The translations under genes were made by a program, and so were the position numbers. This document shows, one piece after another, positions 7,914-14,093 of a stretch of DNA of 14,093 bases (positions are counted from its first letter, which is position 1; every line of letters begins with the position of its first letter). Source of the DNA: CAVDAL01 sp963606965 (GTDB taxonomy: Bacteria > Actinomycetota > Coriobacteriia > Coriobacteriales > QAMH01). The stretch spans positions 1 through 14,093 of the forward strand of contig CAVDAL010000047.1 in assembly GCA_963606965.1 (NCBI GenBank). Reading direction: 5' to 3'. Below the pieces are notes generated by a model. That model had not been told where the DNA came from. It made no database searches and worked only from the letters and a program-made list of their open reading frames with translations.

Positions 7914-10118
7914 CTAGTTTTTGGGAGTGCGCGTGTTTGTAGTTTTGCGGCGCGCGCGCTTTTTACAAATTAAGCAAATGCAAAGCGCTGCAAAACTTGT
8001 GCCAGCAAGCATTAAGATCCAAGCAATATAATCTGCTTCGCCTGTTTTAACAGATCCTGTTTCTTTTGCAGTTGCTGTTTTTTCAGGACTCTGCTTTTTA
8101 ACAATTTTATTTTCCGGTTCATCATCATTTGTTTCTTGTTGAGGCTCAGGCGTATCTTCTGCTGGAGGGTCTTCGGCAGGTGGGGTTTCATCTTGAGGCT
8201 CTTGGGGTTGTGTTGGGTCATCGCTTGGATTGTTGTCGATTGTTCCAAAGTTTATTGCAACACCGTCGCGACTTATTGAAATGTTGTCATCTTTGACAAG
8301 ATTCATACCATCATTAGCAGCACATGGCAATTCTTCAAGCATATAAGTGTCAAAGGGAAGAGCGCAAAGTTTGTCATTTACTTCGCAATATTGCTCGCCA
8401 CTTTGCTGTCCAAACCATATGCCTGCATTTGCATCAAGCTTTGATTCGTCAATGCTTGTTCCATCTTCAGATAGCGCTGCATCATTAGAATTGGTATTGT
8501 TGCTGTGAGCATTCCAACTTGATTCGCTAGAAAAATATCCATTTTCATCTGTCACAATAATGTGACTTTCACCTGTTGTTTTTGACGTAAGCTTAAAGAC
8601 GGTATTTGCCATATGTTCACCAGTTTCACCATTCTTTTTGTTGAAGCTTATGTCTCCGCGTTTAATTTGGTCTGGCACAGAATATATATTCCAGCTATTA
8701 ATTTTTTCTGTTGTTCCAGATGCTTTTATAGTTTGTGTAAAGACCTCTTTATTCAATATGTACCCGCTTGGTGCTTCAATTTCTTGCAGAGTATATGTGC
8801 CTATGGGCAAGCCATATGTGCCATCGCTTGCTTTAAACATTTTGCTGCCAGATACTAAATAATTATCAGGATTTTGGAAGTTTATAATGCCTTCTTTGTC
8901 AGTCTTGAATATCCAAGAATATGTTGCAGCGCCAGAAGTATTGCCACTTGTATTGCAATAATATTTCAATTCGAACTTTGCGCCTTCAAGACTGGCACCA
9001 CCCAAAGGGCTACCCACCAAAGATTCTTTGTCAACCTTTTTCATTAGATATTGCAATGTCACAATTTTTGGTACTTCACTTGTTTTGCTTTCTTGTGCAC
9101 TGGTTGTTGTGCCGCATGTAACATTTACTTTAATAACGTTGCTATTTAGCACATATGAAGCTGGCGCGCTTATCTCTTTTATGTAATATGTCCCAACATC
9201 CAAAGCATCAGATTTTGCATACCCGCTTGCATTTGTTTTTAGTTCAGCTATTTTCTTCGTGCATTCTTCATTTTTATATATCCCATATTTAGCGCCAGCT
9301 AATGAATAACATGAATTGCCATTTGTTAGCGCGGCATTTGCACTGGATTTTGTAAGACAAAGATATCCTGAAGCTTCTATTCCAAACATGTCTTGATGTT
9401 CGCTGCCTGTTGAGACTCTATAAATTTTGAATTCATCTGGCACGCTCCAATCTTTATTAGTGCGCGAGTGATACATCTTTCCATATACTGAATTTTTCCT
9501 AGAATCTTGTGTCACTTTTCCATCGCCTTTGCTATATCCGCCAGTGACTTCTTCAGCAAGCCAAGACTTAAATTCTGAATTGCATCCATATGTTGCAGTT
9601 TTTAAGTCATTTGAATATAAATCAGATAAAACAACATGAGTCAAAGCAATATATTGCTTTTTTGATATTGTGCTTTTGTCATACCACTTGCTTGGCCAAA
9701 AACTTTTGTCAAACCCAGGACTGTCTGGGTGCCCAAAATAAAAAACGCGCTCTATCATTGCAAGTCTGTTTTCATACAACCACAAAACAGTTGCTTTTTC
9801 TTCATCAGTTTCACAGTTTGAATAGTCTGGACCGTCCACATTATTTTCCCATTTATAATCTTTTTTATAAGAGCCTTCCTTTGGCGTCTTTTTGGAAGGC
9901 TGCGCGCATATAAGCGCATATCCAGTCTCTTCATCTGTCACGTGGCAAGTTGAATATCCAGCATATTCAATCTGGTCGCCAACAATAAGTTTGACCTGTT
10001 CAGACTCTGCAATTGCACTGCTTTCATGATTCAAATAAAACGGAAGCGCAATGCTTACACAAAGAACAAGCGCAAGGCTGCAACGCAGCACTTTGTTGTT
10101 CAAAATCTTTTTCTCCAT
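7914..10118 (-). CDS. SpaA/Cna-B-type surface adhesin or pilin-like protein with thioester-like domain and variant sortase tail
   Basis: A 734-residue exported, wall-anchored protein. A signal peptide (basic MEKKILNNK, then a hydrophobic stretch) probably ends near SSAIA at 33-37. Residues ~45-235 resemble thioester-type adhesin domains: Cys71 in LICAQPSKKTP, FYFGHPDSPGFD, and YIALTHVVLSDLYS at 156-169. The last segment carries His161 where Gln is normally needed for the thioester. Three SpaA/Cna-B-like beta domains follow (~251-333, ~355-470, ~488-625), with E-box segments YYIKEISAP (Glu315), YTLQEIEAP (Glu446) and YMLEELP (Glu595), which usually catalyse isopeptide cross-links. A Pro/Glu stalk (632-670) leads to SVKTGE (689-694), a hydrophobic helix (~697-717) and a KKRARRK tail. 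The start is the ATG at 10118 with GGAG upstream; a TTG 21 nt further out is less likely. No sortase gene is nearby. It could be an adhesin or a minor or tip pilin. Confidence 0.88.
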   Translation of the reverse strand: MEKKILNNKVLRCSLALVLCVSIALPFYLNHESSAIAESEQVKLIVGDQIEYAGYSTCHVTDEETGYALICAQPSKKTPKEGSYKKDYKWENNVDGPDYSNCETDEEKATVLWLYENRLAMIERVFYFGHPDSPGFDKSFWPSKWYDKSTISKKQYIALTHVVLSDLYSNDLKTATYGCNSEFKSWLAEEVTGGYSKGDGKVTQDSRKNSVYGKMYHSRTNKDWSVPDEFKIYRVSTGSEHQDMFGIEASGYLCLTKSSANAALTNGNSCYSLAGAKYGIYKNEECTKKIAELKTNASGYAKSDALDVGTYYIKEISAPASYVLNSNVIKVNVTCGTTTSAQESKTSEVPKIVTLQYLMKKVDKESLVGSPLGGASLEGAKFELKYYCNTSGNTSGAATYSWIFKTDKEGIINFQNPDNYLVSGSKMFKASDGTYGLPIGTYTLQEIEAPSGYILNKEVFTQTIKASGTTEKINSWNIYSVPDQIKRGDISFNKKNGETGEHMANTVFKLTSKTTGESHIIVTDENGYFSSESSWNAHSNNTNSNDAALSEDGTSIDESKLDANAGIWFGQQSGEQYCEVNDKLCALPFDTYMLEELPCAANDGMNLVKDDNISISRDGVAINFGTIDNNPSDDPTQPQEPQDETPPAEDPPAEDTPEPQQETNDDEPENKIVKKQSPEKTATAKETGSVKTGEADYIAWILMLAGTSFAALCICLICKKRARRKTTNTRTPKN

Positions 10119-10151
10119 TGATACTCCAATCCATAGCAAAGGGGTTCAGCG

Positions 10152-10180
10152 CGGATAGTGTAGCAACAAAACCTTGCCAA
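10152..10180 (-). promoter_or_regulatory. Possible promoter for the surface-protein gene
   Basis: On the minus strand TTGGCA (10180-10175) and TATCCG (10157-10152) are 17 bp apart, about 33 bp upstream of the chosen ATG. An overlapping TACACT is an alternative -10. The match is weak; it is the best candidate in this stretch. Confidence 0.28.
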
Positions 10181-10242
10181 AAATCCGGATGAAATCAGAG
10201 CAAAATCCGGACATCCCTCGAGCAAAATTTGGACATCCCTCG
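10176..10242. repeat. Tandem 22-bp repeats (A units), three copies, first degenerate
   Basis: Units at 10198-10220 and 10220-10242 match except for two adjacent bases: GAGCAAAATCCGGACATCCC against GAGCAAAATTTGGACATCCC. A third, degenerate unit at 10176-10197 shares AAAATCCGGA in the same 22-bp phase. They lie between the surface-protein and regulator genes. Confidence 0.8.
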
Positions 10243-10251
10243 GGCTGGATT

Positions 10252-10323
10252 GGAAAAAAGTAAGGGGATTGTCCGGGTTAGGTTCTATGATCTGTCGGAA
10301 AAAGTAAGGGGATTGCCCGAGTT
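10252..10323. repeat. Pair of 27-28-bp direct repeats (B units), inverted relative to the A units
   Basis: Copies at 10252-10279 and 10297-10323 share the core AAAAGTAAGGGGATTG, followed by TCCGGGTT or CCCGAGTT. The GGGGATTGTCCGG part is nearly the reverse complement of CCGGACATCCC in the A units. Array A and array B therefore face each other and could pair over about 11 bp with one bulge. Confidence 0.8.
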
Positions 10324-10417
10324 TTGAATATAAATTGTAATTAACAAAAAAGAAATGTACTCGCGCCGAATTAGTCCAAATTTTCATGGATATTGTTTGC
10401 GAGTTTCGTTAATTTAT

Positions 10418-10468
10418 TGAACTGTTTTTCATTCGCCGCCTGTGAACGGCTATGAAAAACGAAGTTCA
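10418..10468 (+). promoter_or_regulatory. 19-bp imperfect stem-loop upstream of the HTH-cupin gene
   Basis: TGAACT, GTTTTTCAT and GCCG pair with CGGC, ATGAAAAAC and AGTTCA, interrupted only by small bulges (TC opposite T, and an unpaired GA). The loop is CCTGTGAA. It ends 44 nt before the ATG. No T-run follows, so it is not an intrinsic terminator for rightward transcription. It could be an operator dyad for the autoregulating HTH protein or a structured 5' leader. Confidence 0.65.
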
Positions 10469-10512
10469 TTGTCCGTTTAGATAAGAAAGAGGAAAAGAAA
10501 GAGGAAACAAAA

Positions 10513-11085
10513 ATGAACGAAATTTCTGTTGGCAAAAAAATTACATCACTCAGAGAAGCCCACCAATTAAGCGTTGAAGAACTAGCAAATATGTGCGGTT
10601 GTGAGCCTGCAGAGATCCTAGAACTAGAAGAAAGCGAGGTAGTACCCTCGCTAGCGCCTCTAATTATGATTACGCGAGCATTGGATGTGCGATTGGGTAC
10701 TTTGCTCGATGATGATAAAGATCTTGGCCCCGTTTTTGTAGAAGCTGGTGCTGAAAAAGCAGACACAGCTAAAAAGACATTGGAAACATCAAGTGATGCT
10801 GGCTTGCTCACATTCTTCTCTTTAGCAGAAGGCAAGGCTGCTCGTCACATGGATCCATTTATCATTACAATTGATCCATCACATGAAGTTGTTCACCAAA
10901 CTGAATCTCATGAAGGTGAAGAATTTATTTATGCTTTAGAAGGTCCAGTTGAAATTCAATATGGCAAAGAGCTTTATGTTTTGCAACCTGGCGACAGCAT
11001 TTATTACGATTCCATTGTTCCGCATGAAGTACGCGCACATAATGACGAATGGGCACGCTTCCTGGCGGTAGTTTACACTCTTTAA
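10513..11085 (+). CDS. XRE-type HTH regulator with C-terminal cupin sensor domain
   Basis: A 190-residue protein. Residues ~6-62 form an XRE/Cro-CI helix-turn-helix (ITSLREAHQLSVEELANMCG, then EILELEESEVVPSLAPLIMI), the DNA-binding part. Residues ~105-189 form a cupin barrel: ESHEGEEFIYALEG supplies Glu131, His133 and Glu137, and PGDSIYYDSIVPHEV supplies His171. In metal cupins the first position is often His; here it is Glu, so metal binding could be altered or the pocket may bind an organic ligand. Proteins of this layout are typically cytoplasmic repressors or activators of the neighbouring metabolic gene. GAGGAAA at 10501-10507 gives a well-spaced ribosome site for the ATG. The acyl-CoA synthetase follows after 11 nt, with its ribosome site overlapping this gene's stop, so they probably form an operon, and the upstream dyad may be its own operator. 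Confidence 0.92.
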   Translation: MNEISVGKKITSLREAHQLSVEELANMCGCEPAEILELEESEVVPSLAPLIMITRALDVRLGTLLDDDKDLGPVFVEAGAEKADTAKKTLETSSDAGLLTFFSLAEGKAARHMDPFIITIDPSHEVVHQTESHEGEEFIYALEGPVEIQYGKELYVLQPGDSIYYDSIVPHEVRAHNDEWARFLAVVYTL

Positions 11086-11096
11086 GGTGATGCAAT

Positions 11097-12893
11097 ATGA
11101 CAAATGAATATAAGAATGACGGTTTCGAGACCGACTCTGCCTTTGCGGCCGCTCCAGGAGACGCAAAGGAATTTGATGACAAACAAGACCCGTCAAAACT
11201 TATCCGCAATAATGAAGAGCGTTTAGAAAAACTGAAGAATGTTGTTTTGCACAGTGAAGAAACTATAGGCGATTACCTGCGCAAACAAACAGCAATTGAA
11301 CCTGACCATGAATTCATCATTTATCCAGACCGCCAACTGCGCTGGAGTTATAAAGATTTTGATGAACGTACAGACGACCTTGCAAAGGGCATGCTCGCTA
11401 TTGGCTTGCGTCCAGGCGACCATCTTGGTGTGTGGGCTCGCAACATTCCTGACTGGCTTACATTCATGTTTGCCTGTGCAAAAATTGGTGTCGTCTTCGT
11501 CACAGTAAATCCAGTTTATAAAAGCCACGAGCTTGATTATGTTTTGAAGCAGTCTGACATGAAAGCTCTGTGCGTTATTGATTCATATCGCGACGTTGAC
11601 TATGTGCAAATTATTCGTGACCTTATTCCTGAATCTCGCACGCAGCCACGCGGCAAGCTCAATTGTAAAGAATATCCATGTTTGAAGAGCTTGATTTATA
11701 TGGGCCCAGAAAAGCATCATGGATTCTTCACTGTGCCTGAGCTTATGCTGCTTGGTCAATATTTGCCAGATGCAGATAAGATGCTTGAAGAGGCCCGCAC
11801 GCAATTTGACAATAATGATGTTGCGATGATGCAATACACGTCTGGCACAACGGGCTTTCCAAAAGGCGTTATGCTTACTCACCGCAACATTTTGAACAAT
11901 GGCTTTTATATTGGCGACCGTCAAGCACTTGACGCACCAGACCGCGTTGTTTTGCCAGTGCCTTTCTTCCATTGCTTTGGCTGCGTGCTTGGCGTTTTGG
12001 CAATTTTGACTCACCGTTCCACAATGATTATTGTGGAAGAATTCAATGCGCTGCGTGTTCTGCAGGCAATTGATCATGAAAAAGCAACAGCTGTTTATGG
12101 CGTGCCAACAATGTATATCGCTGAAATGAACCATCCACAGTTCAATGATTTTGATTGTTCTTCACTGCGCACTGGCATTATGGCTGGCAGTTCGTGCCCT
12201 CCGGAAACTATGAAAGAAGTTATGGAGAAAATGCACATGCCAGAAATCACAATTTGCTATGGTTTGACAGAAACTTCACCTGTGTTTACGCAGACTACTG
12301 TTAGTGAAACTTTGGAAGATCGCTGCTATACAGTTGGCCGCGCGCATGATGTTGTTGATGTTGCTGTTATTGACCCAGAGACTGGTCGCGAGTGCGATGT
12401 CAATGAACCAGGCGAGCTTTGCTGCCGCGGTTATAACGTTATGAAGGGCTATTACAAAATGCCTGAAGAAACAGCAAAAGTTATTGATGCAAATGGCTTT
12501 TTGCATTCAGGTGACCTTGGCATGGTTGATGAACGTGGCTATTACAAAGTTACTGGCCGCATTAAGGATATGATTATTCGCGGCGGTGAAAATATTTATC
12601 CGCTTGAAATCGAGGACTTCCTTTTGAAGATGCCTGGAGTTTTGGATGCTCAAGTTGTTGGCATTCCTGACCCTAAATATGGCGAAATTGTTGGCGCATT
12701 CATTCGCGAACGTCCTGAAACAAAAGGCGAGCTTACAGAGGAAAAAGTGCGCGAATATTGCATCGCTCATATCGCAAGATATAAAGTCCCGAAGAAGGTC
12801 TTTTTCGTGGATGACTTCCCAATGACTCCTTCTATGAAGATTCAAAAGTTCAAGCTGCGTGAAATGGCAAAGGAACTTTGCGGGATTAAATAA
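11097..12893 (+). CDS. Acyl-CoA synthetase (AMP-forming), FadD/ACSF2-like
   Basis: A 598-residue ANL-superfamily adenylating enzyme that activates a carboxylic acid with ATP and loads it on CoA. Motifs: phosphate loop TSGTTGFPKG (248-257), YGLTETSP (388-395), HSGDLG with Asp473 contacting the ribose, GRIKDMIIRGGENIYPLEIE hinge region, and the C-terminal catalytic Lys581 in PSMKIQK. The central stretch (VPFFHCFGC, VPTMYIAEMNHPQF, IMAGSSCPPE) resembles medium/long-chain fatty acyl-CoA synthetases of the ACSF2/FadD type rather than acetyl-CoA synthetases. The chain length cannot be read from sequence. About 45 acidic, probably flexible residues precede the fold. AAGGTG at 11084-11089 overlaps the regulator's stop, suggesting coupling. 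With no beta-oxidation genes in view, the role could be uptake of exogenous fatty acids into lipids or activation of another acid. Confidence 0.93.
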   Translation: MTNEYKNDGFETDSAFAAAPGDAKEFDDKQDPSKLIRNNEERLEKLKNVVLHSEETIGDYLRKQTAIEPDHEFIIYPDRQLRWSYKDFDERTDDLAKGMLAIGLRPGDHLGVWARNIPDWLTFMFACAKIGVVFVTVNPVYKSHELDYVLKQSDMKALCVIDSYRDVDYVQIIRDLIPESRTQPRGKLNCKEYPCLKSLIYMGPEKHHGFFTVPELMLLGQYLPDADKMLEEARTQFDNNDVAMMQYTSGTTGFPKGVMLTHRNILNNGFYIGDRQALDAPDRVVLPVPFFHCFGCVLGVLAILTHRSTMIIVEEFNALRVLQAIDHEKATAVYGVPTMYIAEMNHPQFNDFDCSSLRTGIMAGSSCPPETMKEVMEKMHMPEITICYGLTETSPVFTQTTVSETLEDRCYTVGRAHDVVDVAVIDPETGRECDVNEPGELCCRGYNVMKGYYKMPEETAKVIDANGFLHSGDLGMVDERGYYKVTGRIKDMIIRGGENIYPLEIEDFLLKMPGVLDAQVVGIPDPKYGEIVGAFIRERPETKGELTEEKVREYCIAHIARYKVPKKVFFVDDFPMTPSMKIQKFKLREMAKELCGIK

Positions 12894-12945
12894 AAAGCTT
12901 CGCGCTTGATTTTGCTAAGGCGCGCAACAAAATAGGTTCAACATG

Positions 12946-12985
12946 AAAGCCGGCATGCTGCATGAGCGTGCCGGTTTTTCTTTTT
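12946..12985 (+). terminator. Intrinsic terminator after the acyl-CoA synthetase
   Basis: CCGGCATGC (12950-12958) pairs with GCGTGCCGG (12966-12974) across a 7-nt loop, giving nine pairs with one G-T wobble. TTTTTCTTTTT follows directly. It lies 57 nt after the synthetase stop and should end the regulator-synthetase transcript. Confidence 0.92.
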
Positions 12986-13028
12986 GCTGTAATATCTATG
13001 TCTATTGGCGTGTGCGTTGTTAATTTGC

Positions 13029-13068
13029 GTGTTACGTTTTTGAATTTAGTGTTACGCTTTTTGCGTAA
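13029..13068. promoter_or_regulatory. Phased direct repeat and palindrome upstream of the substrate-binding protein
   Basis: GTGTTACGTTTTTG (13029-13042) recurs as GTGTTACGCTTTTTG (13049-13063), offset by exactly 20 bp, about two helical turns. The second copy runs into a perfect inverted repeat, TTACGC-TTTTT-GCGTAA (13052-13068), ending 42 bp before the TTG start. This looks like an operator for a regulator binding two sites on one DNA face. A weak hairpin with trailing T-rich sequence is the other reading. I could not assign a clear -35/-10 pair. Confidence 0.5.
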
Positions 13069-13097
13069 GATTTTTCTCAAATTTTTAAAGCGCGAAT

Positions 13098-13106
13098 AAG
13101 GGGAAG
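13098..13106 (+). promoter_or_regulatory. Ribosome binding site that fixes a TTG start
   Basis: AAGGGGAAG sits 4-7 nt before TTG 13111-13113. The first in-frame ATG (13135) would remove the twin-arginine motif, so the TTG is the better start. Confidence 0.75.
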
Positions 13107-13110
13107 CACT

Positions 13111-14093
13111 TTGTCCATATCACGCAGAAATTTCATGAAACATATTGGTGGCGCGGCTGCAGCAATTGCATGCGGTGGGCTTTCCGCTAGCACAATTAGC
13201 GGCTGTTCAGGAAATGATTCCAGCACTGAACGCGACACTGAAAGCGTTATTGTTGTCATGAATACAGATAGCGAACCTTCAGCAGGCTTTGACCCATTCT
13301 ATTCATGGGGCTGTGGCGAACATGTGCACGAGCCGCTCATTCAATCAACTTTAATCACAACAGATGAAGACTTGAATTTTGTCAATGATCTTGCAACAAA
13401 ATATTCATGCAGTAAAGACGGTCTAACGTGGACTTTTGATATTCGCAAAGATGCAAAATTCACAGACGGGACGGCTCTAACAGCAAAGGACGTTGCTTTC
13501 ACAATCAATGGAATAAAGAATTTTGAAGGCTCGCAGCTTGACCTTTCATATGTGAAGAAGGCTACAGCAAAAAGCAAAACTCGCGTGATAATTGAGCTGA
13601 ACAAGCCCTTTAATGCGTTGCTTTATACTTTGGCAGTTGTTGGGATTGTGCCAGCGCATGCTTATGATTCAAAAACATATGGCGCTTGCCCAATTGGCTC
13701 TGGCAGATACAAGCTTGAGCAATGGGATAGAGGCCAGCAGGTCATTTTGACTGCCAACCCAGATTATTATGGAACTGCTCCGCTCATCAAGAAGTTAACA
13801 GTTGTTTTTATGGAAGAAGATGCTGCTTTGGCAGCTGCTAAATCTGGCGAGGTTGATGTTGCATATACATCGCCAACATTGGCAGACAAAACTCCGGAAA
13901 ATTATTCGCTCCTTACTTGCGCAACAGTGGACTGTAGAGGAATTTCTTTGCCTTGCATTGAACCTGGCAAAACAAAAGAAGACGCGGGAAATGAATATGT
14001 AGCTGGCAATGCAGTGACTTGCAATTTGGAAATTCGCCAAGCAATAAATTATGCAATTGACCGCAAGGCGCTTGTTAATAATGTTTTGAATGG
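13111..14093 (+). CDS. Family 5 ABC transporter substrate-binding lipoprotein (peptide/nickel type), Tat-exported, 3' end outside window
   Basis: The first 327 residues of an extracytoplasmic solute-binding protein of the DppA/OppA/NikA family, open at the right edge; the family usually has about 500-550 residues. It begins SISRRNFMKHIGG, a twin-arginine (Tat) signal, followed by a hydrophobic stretch and a lipobox ISGC with Cys32 as the lipidated residue. It should therefore be exported folded and anchored to the outer face of the membrane. Family features: EPLIQSTL, LATKYSCSKDGLTWTFDIRKDAKFTDGT, AKDVAFTI, PIGSGRYKLEQWDRGQQVILTANP, and IRQAINYAIDRKALVNNVLNG at the edge. Start TTG 13111 has a good ribosome site. 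It is separated from the upstream operon by a terminator, so it probably opens its own transcript, with permease and ATPase genes expected to the right. The substrate (peptide, nickel, other) cannot be settled from the part visible. Confidence 0.92.
   Translation, partial: MSISRRNFMKHIGGAAAAIACGGLSASTISGCSGNDSSTERDTESVIVVMNTDSEPSAGFDPFYSWGCGEHVHEPLIQSTLITTDEDLNFVNDLATKYSCSKDGLTWTFDIRKDAKFTDGTALTAKDVAFTINGIKNFEGSQLDLSYVKKATAKSKTRVIIELNKPFNALLYTLAVVGIVPAHAYDSKTYGACPIGSGRYKLEQWDRGQQVILTANPDYYGTAPLIKKLTVVFMEEDAALAAAKSGEVDVAYTSPTLADKTPENYSLLTCATVDCRGISLPCIEPGKTKEDAGNEYVAGNAVTCNLEIRQAINYAIDRKALVNNVLN

Larger units (their letters stand above)
10119..10512. other. 394-bp divergent intergenic region
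   Basis: It separates the minus-strand surface-protein gene from the plus-strand HTH-cupin gene. It holds the A and B repeats, an 11-bp inverted pair (AAAATTTGGAC at 10224-10234 and its complement at 10374-10384), the long hairpin at 10418-10468 and purine-rich ribosome-site sequence up to 10512. The small minus-strand reading frame over it is not convincing as a gene. Confidence 0.8.

Noticed and set aside
9874..9901. GCCTTCC/GGAAGGC inverted repeat in the surface-protein gene
   Set aside because: Seven pairs with a 14-nt loop inside a conserved coding segment; likely chance.
10176..10323. CRISPR-like array
   Set aside because: Only two or three units per repeat type, no regular unique spacers, and no cas genes; the A units are head-to-tail without spacers.
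10100..10387. 95-residue minus-strand reading frame over the repeat region
   Set aside because: It overlaps the surface-protein start in another frame, is built largely from the A and B repeats, and has no ribosome site or recognisable domain.
10371..10835. 154-residue minus-strand frame opposite the HTH-cupin gene
   Set aside because: Antisense shadow of a gene with clear HTH and cupin domains; composition is Ser/Phe-rich as expected for a shadow.
11583..12134. 183-residue minus-strand frame opposite the acyl-CoA synthetase
   Set aside because: Antisense to the conserved core of the enzyme; His/Cys-rich sequence with no known motif.
12894..12945. A second terminator from AAGC-TTCGC-GCTT just after the synthetase stop
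   Set aside because: Only a 4-bp stem; the strong hairpin 50 nt downstream explains termination better.

Overview
The window reads as chromosomal DNA of an AT-leaning Gram-positive bacterium. My best guess is a member of the Coriobacteriia (Actinomycetota). That rests on the flavour of the SpaA-type surface protein, the Tat-exported lipoprotein substrate-binding protein and the AddAB-type recombination genes. It is an inference from family resemblance, not something I could search.

Layout. Positions 1-1520 (minus) hold the 5' part of one long gene that fuses an Mbeg1-like (DUF2974) alpha/beta-hydrolase domain to a Maf nucleotide pyrophosphatase domain; it runs off the left edge. A 41-bp divergent gap with overlapping -10 boxes separates it from a plus-strand pair, addB-addA (1562-7878). 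This pair overlaps by one base (TAATG) and encodes the two subunits of a double-strand-break resection helicase-nuclease. Convergent to it, at 7914-10118 (minus), lies a secreted surface protein. It has an N-terminal thioester-like domain, three SpaA/Cna-B-like domains, a Pro/Glu stalk and a C-terminal sortase-type tail whose motif departs from LPXTG.

Positions 10119-10512 are a repeat-rich gap: 22-bp tandem units, a second pair of ~27-bp repeats in the opposite sense, and a 19-bp imperfect hairpin. Then come a small HTH-cupin regulator (10513-11085) and an acyl-CoA synthetase (11097-12893), translationally close and probably one operon, ended by a clear intrinsic terminator. The right edge holds the first 327 residues of a Tat/lipobox family-5 (peptide/nickel-type) substrate-binding protein, which starts with TTG and is preceded by a 20-bp-phased direct repeat and a palindrome.

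How they work together. AddA and AddB form one enzyme. The HTH-cupin protein plausibly senses a small ligand and controls the synthetase beside it. The surface protein, the transporter component and the hydrolase-Maf fusion look like independent units. The most unusual item is the hydrolase-Maf fusion; the repeat cluster and the two intergenic regulatory-looking regions come next. I saw no CRISPR array, tRNA, rRNA or intact mobile element.
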